A DNA stretch of 64,000 bases from Actinomycetota bacterium. Its GTDB lineage: Bacteria; Actinomycetota; Acidimicrobiia; IMCC26256; PALSA-555. Each line of letters opens with the position of its first letter. Position 1 is the stretch's first letter. Under the pieces are notes generated by a model. It saw only the letters and a list, made by a program, of their open reading frames with translations, did not search any database and was not told the origin of the DNA. Shown one piece after another: positions 28,151 through 37,118 of this stretch. Both the position numbers and the translations under genes were made by a program. The stretch lies in NCBI GenBank assembly GCA_003140175.1, contig PLJD01000069.1, positions 1-64,000 on the forward strand. Reading direction: 5' to 3'.

Positions 28151-28170
28151 CGCTGCCCCGACGGGCAGCG
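28151..28170. terminator. hairpin terminator between convergent P450 and acetyltransferase genes
   Basis: CGCTGCCC-cgac-GGGCAGCG is a perfect 8-bp stem with a four-base loop, five bases after the P450 stop. It has no T-run, as is usual for high-GC actinobacterial terminators. Confidence 0.6.
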
Positions 28171-28188
28171 CGCCCGCCCCGGAGCGGC

Positions 28189-28650
28189 TCAGAGCCACTT
28201 GGCGTAGCAGCGGCTCTGCGGCGACGAGCGATAGGCGCCGTACCGCTCGATGCCGCGGTAGCCCGCTGAGGTGTACAAGCCGATGGCCTCGGGCTGGCGT
28301 CCGCCGGTCTCGAGCACGAGACGCTCGTAGCCGAGCTGGCGGGCTCGATCCTCGAGGGCGCTGAGCACCAACCGGGCGACACCCTGGGCTCGGAACGGCG
28401 GCGCGACGTACATCCGTTTCAGCTCGCCGATCGCGGTGTCGTAGCGACGCAGTCCTCCACAGCCCACCGCGGCGGTACCCACCCGGGCCACGACGAACGC
28501 GCCGCTGGGGGGTGCGAGGTCGTCGGCGGTGAGATGGTCGGGATCGGCGTCCGGCACGCCGTAGCGCTCGAGGAGCTCCGCGCCGAGCGCCTCGACCAGC
28601 GGGGACGCGGCCGGTGAATCGAGGCGGTCATCCTCGACTCGGGTGGTCAT
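28189..28650 (-). CDS. GNAT family N-acetyltransferase
   Basis: A 153-residue GNAT protein with the acetyl-CoA loop VAPPFRAQGVARLVLSALE and a C-terminal GLYTSAGYRGIERYG strand. It transfers acetyl groups to an unidentified amine. ATG 28650 overlaps the stop of the metallo-beta-lactamase-fold gene by four bases, so both are in one operon. Confidence 0.88.
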   Translation of the reverse strand: MTTRVEDDRLDSPAASPLVEALGAELLERYGVPDADPDHLTADDLAPPSGAFVVARVGTAAVGCGGLRRYDTAIGELKRMYVAPPFRAQGVARLVLSALEDRARQLGYERLVLETGGRQPEAIGLYTSAGYRGIERYGAYRSSPQSRCYAKWL

Positions 28651-29363
28651 TCGAACATGGTTCGCCACTGGTCGAGGGTGGGAAGTCGAAACACGTAGTT
28701 GCGCCGGCGAGTCTCGCCCATCGACGCCACCGGCTCGGGTGAGTAGCGATGACCGGGATAGAGCAGCGTGTCATCGGGGATCGCGGCCAGGCGTTGGGTG
28801 AGGCTCTCGTACATCTGATCCGCGTCGCCGCCGGGCAGGTCGGTTCGACCGCAGCCCTCCAAGAAGAGGGTGTCGCCGGCGACGAGCTTGCCGTCGACGA
28901 CGAAGCACTGGCTCCCCGGAGTATGCCCGGGTGTGTGCAGCAAGCGGACCGGGATCGCGCCGACATCGACGGTGTCGCCGCTGTCGTGGACGACCAGGTC
29001 GCTGTCAGCCACCCCGGTGGACCGCTTCACCCATTCCGCCTCGTCGCGGTGGACGTGTACGCGGGCCTGCGCCTCCGGCATGGCCAGCACCTCGCGGATC
29101 CCTTCGATCTCGTAGCCCATGAGGTCGCCGCCGATGTGGTCGGGATGCCAGTGGCTGGCCAGCACGCCCGTGAGACGCAGGCCGTCGGCGTCGAGAATCT
29201 CGACCAGCTCGTGCACGCCGTAGGCCGGGTCGACCGCGACCGCGTCGCCAGTTTCGGTGTCGCCGATGAGGTACACGAAGTTCACCATCTGGCGGGCGAG
29301 CGGGTCGTCGACCGCGAAGTCCTCACCGGCGAGCAACTGGCGGAAGTAGAGGCGGTCGGTCAT
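28647..29363 (-). CDS. MBL-fold metallohydrolase (Rv2260-like, glyoxalase II/persulfide dioxygenase group)
   Basis: The 238-residue protein has the metal motif SHWHPDHIGG, the HTPGHTPGSQ segment and GDTLFLEGCGRTDLPGGD, and ends in a YPGHRYSPEP strand, all matching the glyoxalase II-like group. It begins MTDRLYFRQLLAGEDF, close to the start I recall for the Rv2260 family, which in mycobacteria sits beside a mycothiol-dependent dehydrogenase. It probably acts on a thioester of mycothiol. The ATG overlaps the stop of a short dehydrogenase-like remnant by four bases. Confidence 0.87.
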   Translation of the reverse strand: MTDRLYFRQLLAGEDFAVDDPLARQMVNFVYLIGDTETGDAVAVDPAYGVHELVEILDADGLRLTGVLASHWHPDHIGGDLMGYEIEGIREVLAMPEAQARVHVHRDEAEWVKRSTGVADSDLVVHDSGDTVDVGAIPVRLLHTPGHTPGSQCFVVDGKLVAGDTLFLEGCGRTDLPGGDADQMYESLTQRLAAIPDDTLLYPGHRYSPEPVASMGETRRRNYVFRLPTLDQWRTMFE

Positions 29364-29497
29364 CGGAAGTTCACCGCGACGTTGATCGCGCCGGTGTCGT
29401 GCTGGTTGGCGATGGTGGTGAACGCGTCGCGCCAGTCGGCGACACGGGAGGTGTGGGTCAGGAACTCGGGGTCCACCCCGAACACGAACGCTTCCAC
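29360..29497 (-). pseudogene. C-terminal remnant of a zinc-dependent alcohol dehydrogenase
   Basis: A 45-codon reading frame from GTG 29497 to a TGA that overlaps the hydrolase ATG (ATGA). The product contains EFLTHTSRVADWRDAF and ends DTGAINVAVNFR, resembling the last 40 residues of medium-chain zinc alcohol dehydrogenases. The rest of the gene is missing: the divergent molybdopterin gene begins 75 bases upstream. A GAGGAGG stretch precedes the GTG, so a short peptide could still be made and couple translation of the hydrolase. Confidence 0.55.
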
Positions 29498-29557
29498 GAT
29501 CCTCCTCGCTGGGGATGGCCGGCCTTCGGCGTCGCAGCGTAGTGGTGGCTCCGGGCG

Positions 29558-29563
29558 TACCCT
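29558..29563 (+). promoter_or_regulatory. -10 element TACCCT for molybdopterin oxidoreductase
   Basis: TACCCT lies eight bases before ATG 29572, the leaderless spacing seen across the window. Confidence 0.4.
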
Positions 29564-29571
29564 TCGTCAGC

Positions 29572-31802
29572 ATGACGGTCGGCGTTCGAACCTGCCCACT
29601 CTGCGAGGCCACGTGTGGCCTGGAGCTTCACCTCGACGGACGCGAAGTGACCCTGGTGCGCGGCGACCGCGACGACGTGTTCAGCCACGGCTTCCTCTGC
29701 CCGAAGGGCAGCGCCATCGGACGCCTCGACGCCGACCCTGACCGCATCCGGGCGCCACTGGTGCGTGCCGACGGGGACTGGAAGGCGGTCGAGTGGGCGG
29801 AGGCGTTCGCGGTGATCGAGGCGGGCCTGACCCCGATCCTCGACACGCACGGACGAGACGCCGTCGGCGTCTATCTCGGCAACCCGAACGTCCACAACCT
29901 GGCCGGGCTGCTCTACAACCGGGCGCTCCTCCAGGCGCTCGGGTCGCGCAACGTGTTCTCGGCGAGCACGGTGGATCAGATGCCCAAGCAGGTCGCGGCC
30001 GGCCTGATGTTCGGCGCCGGCTTGTCGATCCCGGTCCCCGACGTCGACCGCACCGACTATCTCTTGATGCTGGGGGCGAACCCGTTCGCCTCGAACGGCA
30101 GCCTGCTCACCGCGCCCGACCTCCCCGGACGCCTCCGCGCGCTACGGGCGAGGGGCGGCCAGCTCGTCGTCGTCGACCCCCGCCGGACCAAGACCGCCGA
30201 CGAAGCCGACGAGCACCTCTTCATCCGGCCCGCCACCGACGCGTACTTCCTCGCCGGTGTCGTCCACACACTGCTCGACGAGAGCCTCGCCGACCCGGGG
30301 CGGCTGCGGGACCACGTCGTCGGCCTCGACGCGCTCCACGGGCTGACCCGGGATTTCGCGCCCGAACGGGTGGCGGCCATCTGCGGGATCGACGCGTCGA
30401 GCATCCGTCGGGTCGCCCGGGACCTGGCCCACGCGCCGCGAGCGGCGGTCTACGCACGGCTTGGCACGTGCGCCCAAGCGTTCGGCACCCTGGCCTCGTG
30501 GCTCGTCGAGGTGTGCAACGTGCTCACTGGGAACCTCGACCGGGCGGGCGGCGCGATGTTTGCCCGTCCCGCGGCGGGGGCGCTAACACGTCCGGCGCGC
30601 CGGGCGTCGGGCGCGGCGTGCGGTTCGGCCGCCACGCCAGCCGGGTCCGAGGCTTGCCCGAGGTGTTCGGCGAGCTGCCGGTCGTCTGCCTCGCCGAGGA
30701 GATCGAGACTCCGGGTGAGGGACAGATCCGCGCGCTGGTGACCGTCGCCGGCAACCCCGCCGTCTCCGCGCCCGACAGCGCACGGCTCGACCGGGCGCTC
30801 GGCCACCTCGACTTCATGGTGAGCGTCGACTGTTACCGCAACGAGACGACCCAGCACGCCGACGTCATCCTCCCCCCACCTTCGATGCTGACGTGCGGCC
30901 ACTACGACGTCGCGCTGTACTCGCTCGCGGTGCGCAACGTGGCGAACTACTCGCCGCCGCTCGTCTCCCTCGAGGCGGGGGAAATGTCCGAGTGGGAGAT
31001 CCTCCTGCGACTCGCCAACGTCGCGGCGGGCGCCGGCGCCGACGCCGATCCCGGGGTCCTCGATGACCACATCGTCGCCGGTCTCGTCGAGAAGGCGGTC
31101 CACCGGAGCCCCTCGAACGTGTTGGGGCGCGACGCCGCCGAGCTGCTCGGCGAGCTGGCGTCCCGTCGCGGCCCCGAACGCATCCTGGACCTGATGCTGC
31201 GCACCGGCCCGTTCGGTGACGGCTTCGGCGCCGACCCCGACGGGCTGTCCCTCGCGGTGCTCGAGGCGCACCCCCACGGGGTCGATCTGGGGCCGTTGAC
31301 CCCCCGGGTGCCCGAGGTGCTGCGCACACCGAGTGGCGTCATCGAGCTCGCTCCGGCGCCCCTCGTCGCCGACGTCGAGCGGCTGCGGGCACACCTCGAC
31401 GACCGGCGCCCCGACGACGTGGTCCTCATCGGACGACGGGATCTGCGCTCGAACAACTCGTGGATGCACAACGTCGACGTGCTCATCAAGGGGCGCGACC
31501 GCTGCACCCTCCTGGTCCACCCTGACGACGCGGCCCGGCTCGGGCTCGAGCCTGGAGGCCCGGTCAAGGTCGTCGGACCCGGCGGGTCGCTCGTCGCGCC
31601 GGCCGAGGTGTCTGACGAGATGATGCCGGGCGTGGTTAGCCTCCCCCACGGCTGGGGCCACGACGTCGAGGGCACGGCACTGTCGGTCGCGGCGACCCGC
31701 CCCGGGGTGAACAGCAACCTGCTCGCCGACACCGAGCATTTCGACCCGCTGTCGGGCAACGCGGTGCTGAACGGGATCCCGGTCGAGCTCTCCGCCGGGT
31801 GA
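29572..31802 (+). pseudogene. molybdopterin oxidoreductase (formate dehydrogenase-like), frameshifted
   Basis: The N-terminus binds a 4Fe-4S cluster (Cys8, Cys11, Cys15, Cys43) and leads into a molybdopterin guanine dinucleotide-binding fold (VVDPRRTKTADEADEHL, later MVSVDCYRNETTQHADVILP), with the C-terminal domain RNDLRSNNSWMHN-like region and HPDDAARLGL. The reading frame changes near 30577-30584: up to RPAAGA in one frame, then NTSGAPGVGRGVRFG in another. One base is missing, most simply a G after the ggcggggg run, which would restore PAAGAANT. Reconstructed length is about 743 residues. It may be a sequencing error or a recent inactivation. Confidence 0.8.
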
Positions 31803-31806
31803 GGGG

Positions 31807-32598
31807 TCAGCTCCCCGCCATCTGCCCCATCAGGTCGAGAAACGCGTCGACGTTCCCGGTCTTGCCTTTCACCACGTCGTGCTGGAGGCCGCCGCCGGGA
31901 AGCTCCGGCGGCACGTAGTACTCGAAACCGTCGTGCTCGATGGCGGCCGCGATACTCGCCGCGCACTCCTCGGCGGGGATGAGCGGGCCGTCGTACCGCG
32001 CCGCGTCGTTGCCGGGCGCGCCCCAAACCTCGGTGTCGATCGGGCCCGGCAGCGCCAGCTTGACCTCCACCCCGGTGCCGGCCAGGTCGATCGCCATCGA
32101 CTCGCTCCATCCGCAGACCGCGAACTTCGAGGCGCAGTACGCGGCCTCGTGGGCGATCCCGAGCCGGCCGCCCATGCTGGAGACGTTCACGACGCAGCCC
32201 GCGCCCCGCGCCAACCAGCGGGGCAGGAGCGCCAGGGTCATGCGCACCGGCGACGTGAAGTTGACCCGCATCGTCTCGTCCACCAGCGCCGGGGTCAGAC
32301 GCGGGACCGGGATCACCTTCGGGATCGCCGCGTTGTTGACCAGGCAGTCGAGGCCGTCGAAGGCGTCCCACGCCTCGACTGCGACGCGGGCGGCGGCTTC
32401 GACGTCGCCGAGGTCGACTGCCCACAGCCGCGAGTTCGGCGCGTGCTCGACGCAGCGAGCGAGCACCGCTTCGAGCCGCTCCCGCCGTCGCGCCACGATC
32501 CCGACCGTCGCGCCCCGCGCCGCGAGCAGGGGAGCGAGCGACGCACCGATGCCCGACGACGCGCCCGTCACCAAGATCGTCGAGCCCTCGATCTGCAT
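31807..32598 (-). CDS. short-chain dehydrogenase/reductase
   Basis: A 263-residue Rossmann-fold SDR with GASSGIGASL for cofactor binding, NNAAI, and the catalytic Ser (VVNVSSMGG) and YxxxK (YCASK). It oxidises or reduces an unknown alcohol/ketone. It converges on the molybdopterin gene with a four-base gap and is divergent from the amine oxidase over only 29 bases, sharing a bidirectional -10. Confidence 0.88.
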   Translation of the reverse strand: MQIEGSTILVTGASSGIGASLAPLLAARGATVGIVARRRERLEAVLARCVEHAPNSRLWAVDLGDVEAAARVAVEAWDAFDGLDCLVNNAAIPKVIPVPRLTPALVDETMRVNFTSPVRMTLALLPRWLARGAGCVVNVSSMGGRLGIAHEAAYCASKFAVCGWSESMAIDLAGTGVEVKLALPGPIDTEVWGAPGNDAARYDGPLIPAEECAASIAAAIEHDGFEYYVPPELPGGGLQHDVVKGKTGNVDAFLDLMGQMAGS

Positions 32599-32608
32599 GC
32601 GGTCGGTG

Positions 32609-32618
32609 ACGGTACCAT
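32609..32618. promoter_or_regulatory. bidirectional -10 core ACGGTACCAT
   Basis: TACCAT on the plus strand (nine bases before the amine oxidase ATG) and TACCGT on the minus strand (ten bases before the SDR ATG) share the central TA. Confidence 0.5.
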
Positions 32619-32627
32619 CCTCGCCCT

Positions 32628-33896
32628 ATGGAGGACGTGGTCGTCATCGGCGCGGGCATGGCCGGCGTCACCGCCGGTCGGGACTGCGCGCGGGCCGGCC
32701 TCGACGTCGTCGTCGTCGAGGCCCAGGACCGCGTTGGCGGCCGGATGCACACCGCGCGTGATTTCTGCGAGCACCCGGTCGAGCAGGGCGCCGAGTTCGT
32801 GCACACCGCCGAAGCCGACACCTGGCCCGAGATCCGCGCCGGCGGCTTCGAGACGATCACCTGTCAACCGGGCGCGGGCTTCCTGCTCTCGATCGACGGC
32901 CGGCGGTCCCCCGAGCTGTTCTCCGACCCGTCGCTCGTCAAGCTCGGCGATCTGCTCCACGACCTCGAGGCATTCCAGGGCCCGGACTGCACCGTCGCTG
33001 AGCTGGTCGCGAGACGCAACGTCGAGGGCATCGCCCGCGTCTTCGCCGACCAGATGCTCACCCTGCACCCGCTCGGCGACGCCGACCAGCTGTCGATGGT
33101 GGGCCTGCGCGACGACCGCGTCGTCGACCTCGAGCGAGGCTGCGACTGGCGACTCGTTGCCGGCTACGACGCGTTGCCCCGCCACCTCGCCGCCGACCTC
33201 GACGTGCGCCTCGGATTCGTGGTCTCTGAGGTTCGGTGGGGACCCGACGGGGTCACCGTCCGCTCCGAGACCGGCGACGAGGTCAGCGCCCGAGCCGGTG
33301 TGTGCACCCTGCCGATCGGAGTGCTCAAGACCCACGCGGTGCGCTTCGAGCCCGACCTTCCCGCCACGAAATGGCGCGCCCTCGACGGGCTCGAAATGGG
33401 CCCGGTGCTCAAAGTGCTCTACCGGTTCCGGGAGCGGTTCTGGGACCCCGGGCTCACCATGCTCGGCTGCGACGGCCCGATCCGCCTCTACTGGACGCCG
33501 CTCTACGGGCGGGGCGACGACGTCACCCCGGTGCTCACCGCCTACGTCACCGGTCACCGGGCCCGGGCGCTCTCCGCCCTCCCCGAGGACGAGGCGGCGG
33601 CCGTGGGCCTCGCCGACCTCGACCGGCTGCTGCCCGACGTGCGCCCCTCCCAGCTCGTCGAGGAATGGCGACGCGTCGACTGGTGCACGAACCCCCGGAC
33701 CCGGGGCGGGTACAGCTTCGTGCGCTACGGCGGCGCCGGCTCCCGAGCGGCGCTCGCGGCCTCCGACACCGACGCCCTCTTCTGGGCCGGCGACGGGACC
33801 TCCACGACCACGATCGCCGCCGTGGTGCACGCCGCCTACGCCAGCGGGCGGCGCGCCGCGGCGGAAGTCACTGCCCGCGCCGGCGGGAGCGCCTGA
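32628..33896 (+). CDS. flavin-containing amine oxidase family protein
   Basis: The 422-residue protein opens with the FAD dinucleotide fold VVVIGAGMAGVTAG and EAQDRVGGRMHT, and ends with the second FAD contact DALFWAGDGTSTTTIAAVVHAAYASGRRAA. It belongs to the monoamine/polyamine oxidase group and would oxidise an amine or a related substrate to an imine with release of peroxide. It is apparently leaderless. Its TGA stop sits in a palindrome shared with the convergent hydrolase gene. Confidence 0.87.
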   Translation: MEDVVVIGAGMAGVTAGRDCARAGLDVVVVEAQDRVGGRMHTARDFCEHPVEQGAEFVHTAEADTWPEIRAGGFETITCQPGAGFLLSIDGRRSPELFSDPSLVKLGDLLHDLEAFQGPDCTVAELVARRNVEGIARVFADQMLTLHPLGDADQLSMVGLRDDRVVDLERGCDWRLVAGYDALPRHLAADLDVRLGFVVSEVRWGPDGVTVRSETGDEVSARAGVCTLPIGVLKTHAVRFEPDLPATKWRALDGLEMGPVLKVLYRFRERFWDPGLTMLGCDGPIRLYWTPLYGRGDDVTPVLTAYVTGHRARALSALPEDEAAAVGLADLDRLLPDVRPSQLVEEWRRVDWCTNPRTRGGYSFVRYGGAGSRAALAASDTDALFWAGDGTSTTTIAAVVHAAYASGRRAAAEVTARAGGSA

Positions 33897-33920
33897 GCGC
33901 GGCGGGGAGCGGCTCAGGCG
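33890..33920. terminator. palindromic terminator enclosing both convergent stop codons
   Basis: CGCCTGAGC (33890-33898) and GCTCAGGCG (33912-33920) form a perfect 9-bp stem with a 13-base loop. The TGA of the amine oxidase lies in the left arm and the TGA of the MBL hydrolase in the right arm. Confidence 0.6.
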
Positions 33921-35182
33921 TCGGGCTCGCCGCGGGCGCGGGACTCGCGAGCCGCCCAGCCAAAGACGCCCTTCGCCATCGTCGAGGTCGCCTCGTCACG
34001 TCGACGCTCGTAGATTTCGGCGCGGGCTCGTTGCACCGCCGGGTCGTCGGGCGCGGCGACCGCGGCCCATTGCGCGAGGTGGCCGGCCAGGCGCAGATCC
34101 CCGGTCTCGGCAACCTCCAACGCCCGGACGGCGAGACGGGTCGGACCGCCGGCGAGGGACGTCACCTCGGCGGCCACCGCGGCGTCCGGCGCGGGCTGCA
34201 GGCGCGCCGGGTTGCCGTCGTACCAGCCGCCGTAGAGGCGCCACACGTTGCGGACCACGAACTCCGGCTCGTCGTACACCGGGCGCAGATAGGGGCGTTC
34301 GAGCAGCGCGGCGGGGGCGTGCACCGTGTGCACGATCTCGTCGAGGGTCGCACCCGCGTTCATCAGCGCGAGGGTGGCGTCATGAAGGTGCTCGAGGAGC
34401 GCCGCGGTGTCGGTGAGCGCCTGGCGCACGCGGTCCGCTCCGACGATCGGGAGGCCGTGGCCGGGCAGCAGCGTCGTCGCTTCGAGCGTCACCATCGTGC
34501 GCAGCGCGGCGGCCCAGTCTCTCGGGTAGCGCTGCACCTTCTGGGGGTTGCCGCAGTTCGGTGACGCCCAGATGAACAGGTCACCGGTGCACAGGACCCC
34601 CCGCGACGGGATCCACGCCCAGGTGTGATCGTCGGTCTCGCCCCGGTCGTGGTGCAGCTCGACGCGCAACCCGCCCACGTCGAGCGCGAGATGGTCCCGG
34701 TAGGTGCGGTCGGGGTAGCGGTACTCGGTGGGCCACTCGAACCCGTCACCCAGTCCGAACTGGCGACGGTTGATCACCGTGTTGTAGCCCGCGCTGATCC
34801 GGTACCGGTCGAAGCGGTCAGCGACCGCTTCGTGCGCGACGACGCTCACCGGCGCAACACCCTGCCCGGCGTTGTCGTCGTCGTAGCGCTCGACACCAAA
34901 GCAATGGTCGATATGGCCGTGCGTGAACACCACCGTGTGCACCGGCTCCACCGACCAGCCCCGCAACGACTCGTGCACCGCACCGGAGAACAGCGAGCTA
35001 CCCGTATCGATGAGCACCAAGCCGTCGTCGGTGCCGAACGCGCTGACGTTCGCGAACGACGCCACGAAACCGGTGCGGTCCGCGACCTCGGTCAGGCCGT
35101 CGAGGTGCGAGAACGGGTGGTAGCGGTCGGCGTCGAGCTCGCCGCGCCAGAGCTGATCGGCGAGGTCGAGGACATCGGTCAC
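33914..35182 (-). CDS. MBL-fold hydrolase with alkyl-sulfatase dimerisation domain
   Basis: A 422-residue protein with the two-metal motif THGHIDHCFG, HHDRGETDDHTW and CTGDLFIWASPNCGNPQK, followed by an alpha-helical dimerisation domain (about 260-400) as in SDS-type alkyl sulfatases. The sterol-carrier third domain of full alkyl sulfatases is missing. It may hydrolyse alkyl sulfates or a similar ester. GTG 35182 was taken rather than TTG 35185. It lies 25 bases after the L,D-transpeptidase gene on the same strand. Confidence 0.84.
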   Translation of the reverse strand: MTDVLDLADQLWRGELDADRYHPFSHLDGLTEVADRTGFVASFANVSAFGTDDGLVLIDTGSSLFSGAVHESLRGWSVEPVHTVVFTHGHIDHCFGVERYDDDNAGQGVAPVSVVAHEAVADRFDRYRISAGYNTVINRRQFGLGDGFEWPTEYRYPDRTYRDHLALDVGGLRVELHHDRGETDDHTWAWIPSRGVLCTGDLFIWASPNCGNPQKVQRYPRDWAAALRTMVTLEATTLLPGHGLPIVGADRVRQALTDTAALLEHLHDATLALMNAGATLDEIVHTVHAPAALLERPYLRPVYDEPEFVVRNVWRLYGGWYDGNPARLQPAPDAAVAAEVTSLAGGPTRLAVRALEVAETGDLRLAGHLAQWAAVAAPDDPAVQRARAEIYERRRDEATSTMAKGVFGWAARESRARGEPDA

Positions 35183-35207
35183 CAACTGGCACGCCGACGC
35201 CGACGGC

Positions 35208-35951
35208 TCACGTGCTGATCGTCACCGGCGTCCCGAGGGGGAGGATGCCGGCGAGCTGGGTGATCTTGGCGTTGCTCATGCGGATGCAGCCGTGCGTGAC
35301 GTCATGGCCCAGCACCGACGCGTCGTTGTTGCCGTGGACCCCGAGCTCGGCGTCGCCCCCATCGAAGGTGGTCAGCGCGTCGGAGTGGCCGGAGAGCCCG
35401 TAGGCGTACGGCCCATAGATCGTGGTCGGATCGGGGGCTTTGAGGAGCACCCGGATGTAGTACGTGCCCGGCGGGGTGGGGGTCGCCGGCGCGCCGTCCG
35501 CCACCGTGTCTTGGAGCAGGACCGCGTTGCCGTCGTAGACGGTGAGCTGGTGGGCGCTGAGCGACACCGTGATCCGGTACGGGTCCGGCTCGAGCGTGAC
35601 CGTGCTGGCCCGGACCCAGCCGAGCGACCCGTTGGGGCGAATGGGGAGCAGCACCTGGACCCAGTTGGGCTGGCGAGCCCGCACCAGCATGACGAGCGGC
35701 ACCGCCAGCTTCGGGTCGTTGTTGAGCAGCCACGGGTTCTGGTAGTTGCTCGACGCCTGGGGGATGTTGGGCGCGCTGTAGACGGCGAGGTTCGGGACCG
35801 TGGCCTTGGCGATCAGGCTGTCCGAGGTGGGGACCGCCACGCCGGGGCTCGGGGTCGACTTGCCGACCAGGGACGGCCGCCCACCGCCGCCGCACGCGGC
35901 GAGGATGAGGAGCGAGAGGGTCGCGGCCAACAATCCGGCCCGGCGTGCCAC
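35208..35951 (-). CDS. L,D-transpeptidase lipoprotein (YkuD)
   Basis: The 247-residue protein starts with a lipoprotein signal (hydrophobic LLAATLSLLILA, lipobox LAAC at about 17-20), then a Gly/Pro linker, an SH3-like strand region and a C-terminal YkuD domain with HGNNDASVLG and the catalytic cysteine in THGCIRMSN. It would cross-link peptidoglycan 3-3 at the cell surface. GTG 35951 follows a TAGCAT -10 by seven bases (leaderless). It is divergent from the adenylate cyclase gene. Confidence 0.9.
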   Translation of the reverse strand: MARRAGLLAATLSLLILAACGGGGRPSLVGKSTPSPGVAVPTSDSLIAKATVPNLAVYSAPNIPQASSNYQNPWLLNNDPKLAVPLVMLVRARQPNWVQVLLPIRPNGSLGWVRASTVTLEPDPYRITVSLSAHQLTVYDGNAVLLQDTVADGAPATPTPPGTYYIRVLLKAPDPTTIYGPYAYGLSGHSDALTTFDGGDAELGVHGNNDASVLGHDVTHGCIRMSNAKITQLAGILPLGTPVTIST

Positions 35952-35958
35952 GTCGTCG

Positions 35959-35964
35959 ATGCTA
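35959..35964 (-). promoter_or_regulatory. -10 element TAGCAT, leaderless L,D-transpeptidase
   Basis: The minus strand reads TAGCAT, seven bases, then GTG 35951. Confidence 0.45.
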
Positions 35965-36010
35965 CCGGCGTCCTCGGCCTGTACCGCCGCGACTGCTTGG
36001 CGGGGCTCGA

Positions 36011-36016
36011 TACCGT
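36011..36016 (+). promoter_or_regulatory. -10 element TACCGT, leaderless adenylate cyclase
   Basis: TACCGT is followed by seven bases and GTG 36024; GTG 36015 lies inside the hexamer and is therefore excluded as the start. Confidence 0.45.
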
Positions 36017-36023
36017 GGCCGGT

Positions 36024-37118
36024 GTGGAGGACGACGCAGATGGCTGGGCCGCGCTGGGCCTCTACGACCCGGAGGCACCCTTCGCCGACGATCGGCTCGC
36101 CACCTTGCGGTACCTCACCGCGCGCGGCGCGACCACCGAGGACCTCCGAGCTGGCGTGTCGGGCGGCAACCTGCCCGCGGTGATGGCCGAGCTGGCCCGC
36201 CGTCGCCCGGGCTGCACCCTCGAGGAGCTCTCGGCCCGCAGCGGCGTGTCGCTCCCGGAGGCTCGTCAGCTGCTCCGGGCCGCCGGGCTGGGCGACCCGG
36301 CTCCCGACGACGCGAGCTTCGTCGACGCCGACATCGAGACGTTCCGGCTTGGCGCGGCCGCGGTCGAGCTGTTCGGCCTCGAGTCGACGCTGCAGACCAC
36401 CCGGGTGATCGGGGCGGCCCTGGCCAGCATCGCCGACGCCGCGCTCACGAACTTCGGGCAGACCGTCGGCGTCAGCCCGGCGCCCGCAGGGCGCGAGCTC
36501 GAGCTCACCGAGACGACCGACGTCGCCAACCGCCTGCTCTTCGGCGCCATCCCGGGCATCCTCGGGGCCGTGTTCGTCCACCACGCCGACGCCGCCACGC
36601 GACGAGCCGTGACGACCGGCGCGGCCGCGACCTCGGATCTGACGGTCGGCTTCCTGGACCTGGTGGGGTCGACCGCCATGGCGGAACGGCTCTCGCCGAC
36701 CGAGCTCGGCCGCGCCATCAGCGGCTTCGAGCGTCACGCGACCGAGCAGCTGACCGCCTGCGACGGGCGGGTTGTCAAGACGATCGGCGACGAGGTCATG
36801 TTCGTCGGCACCGACGCCGCCCGTGCCTGCGAGGTGGCCCTCGATCTCGCTCGCCAGGTGGCCGACGACCCGGTGCTGCCCCGACTGCGGGGGGCGCTCG
36901 CCGCCGGCCCGCTCGTGCGCGGCTACGGCGACTTCTACGGCCCGGTCGTGACGACCGCCGCCCGGGCGGTGAAGCTGGCCGAGCCCGGCACGGTGCTCGT
37001 CACCGAGGAGGTGCGGCGCCGGGCGGATTCGTCGGTGCTGACCTTCGGCCCGCTCGGCGAGCAGGTGCTGCGCGGCTTCGATCGCCCGGTTGCGCTGTTC
37101 CGGGTCGAGCGGCCGTAG
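36024..37118 (+). CDS. class III adenylate/guanylate cyclase with N-terminal regulatory domain (Rv1264-like)
   Basis: The 364-residue protein has an all-helical N-terminal domain (about 1-190) resembling the autoinhibitory Ad_Cy_reg region of mycobacterial Rv1264, which senses pH, then a class III catalytic domain with metal-binding VGFLDLVGST and VKTIGDEVMF and the segment GDFYGPVVTTAAR. The transition-state asparagine expected in VVNxAAR is Thr310 here, while the arginine (Arg314) is kept, so activity may be low. It would make cAMP in the cytoplasm. A DNA glycosylase gene follows immediately. Confidence 0.85.
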   Translation: MEDDADGWAALGLYDPEAPFADDRLATLRYLTARGATTEDLRAGVSGGNLPAVMAELARRRPGCTLEELSARSGVSLPEARQLLRAAGLGDPAPDDASFVDADIETFRLGAAAVELFGLESTLQTTRVIGAALASIADAALTNFGQTVGVSPAPAGRELELTETTDVANRLLFGAIPGILGAVFVHHADAATRRAVTTGAAATSDLTVGFLDLVGSTAMAERLSPTELGRAISGFERHATEQLTACDGRVVKTIGDEVMFVGTDAARACEVALDLARQVADDPVLPRLRGALAAGPLVRGYGDFYGPVVTTAARAVKLAEPGTVLVTEEVRRRADSSVLTFGPLGEQVLRGFDRPVALFRVERP

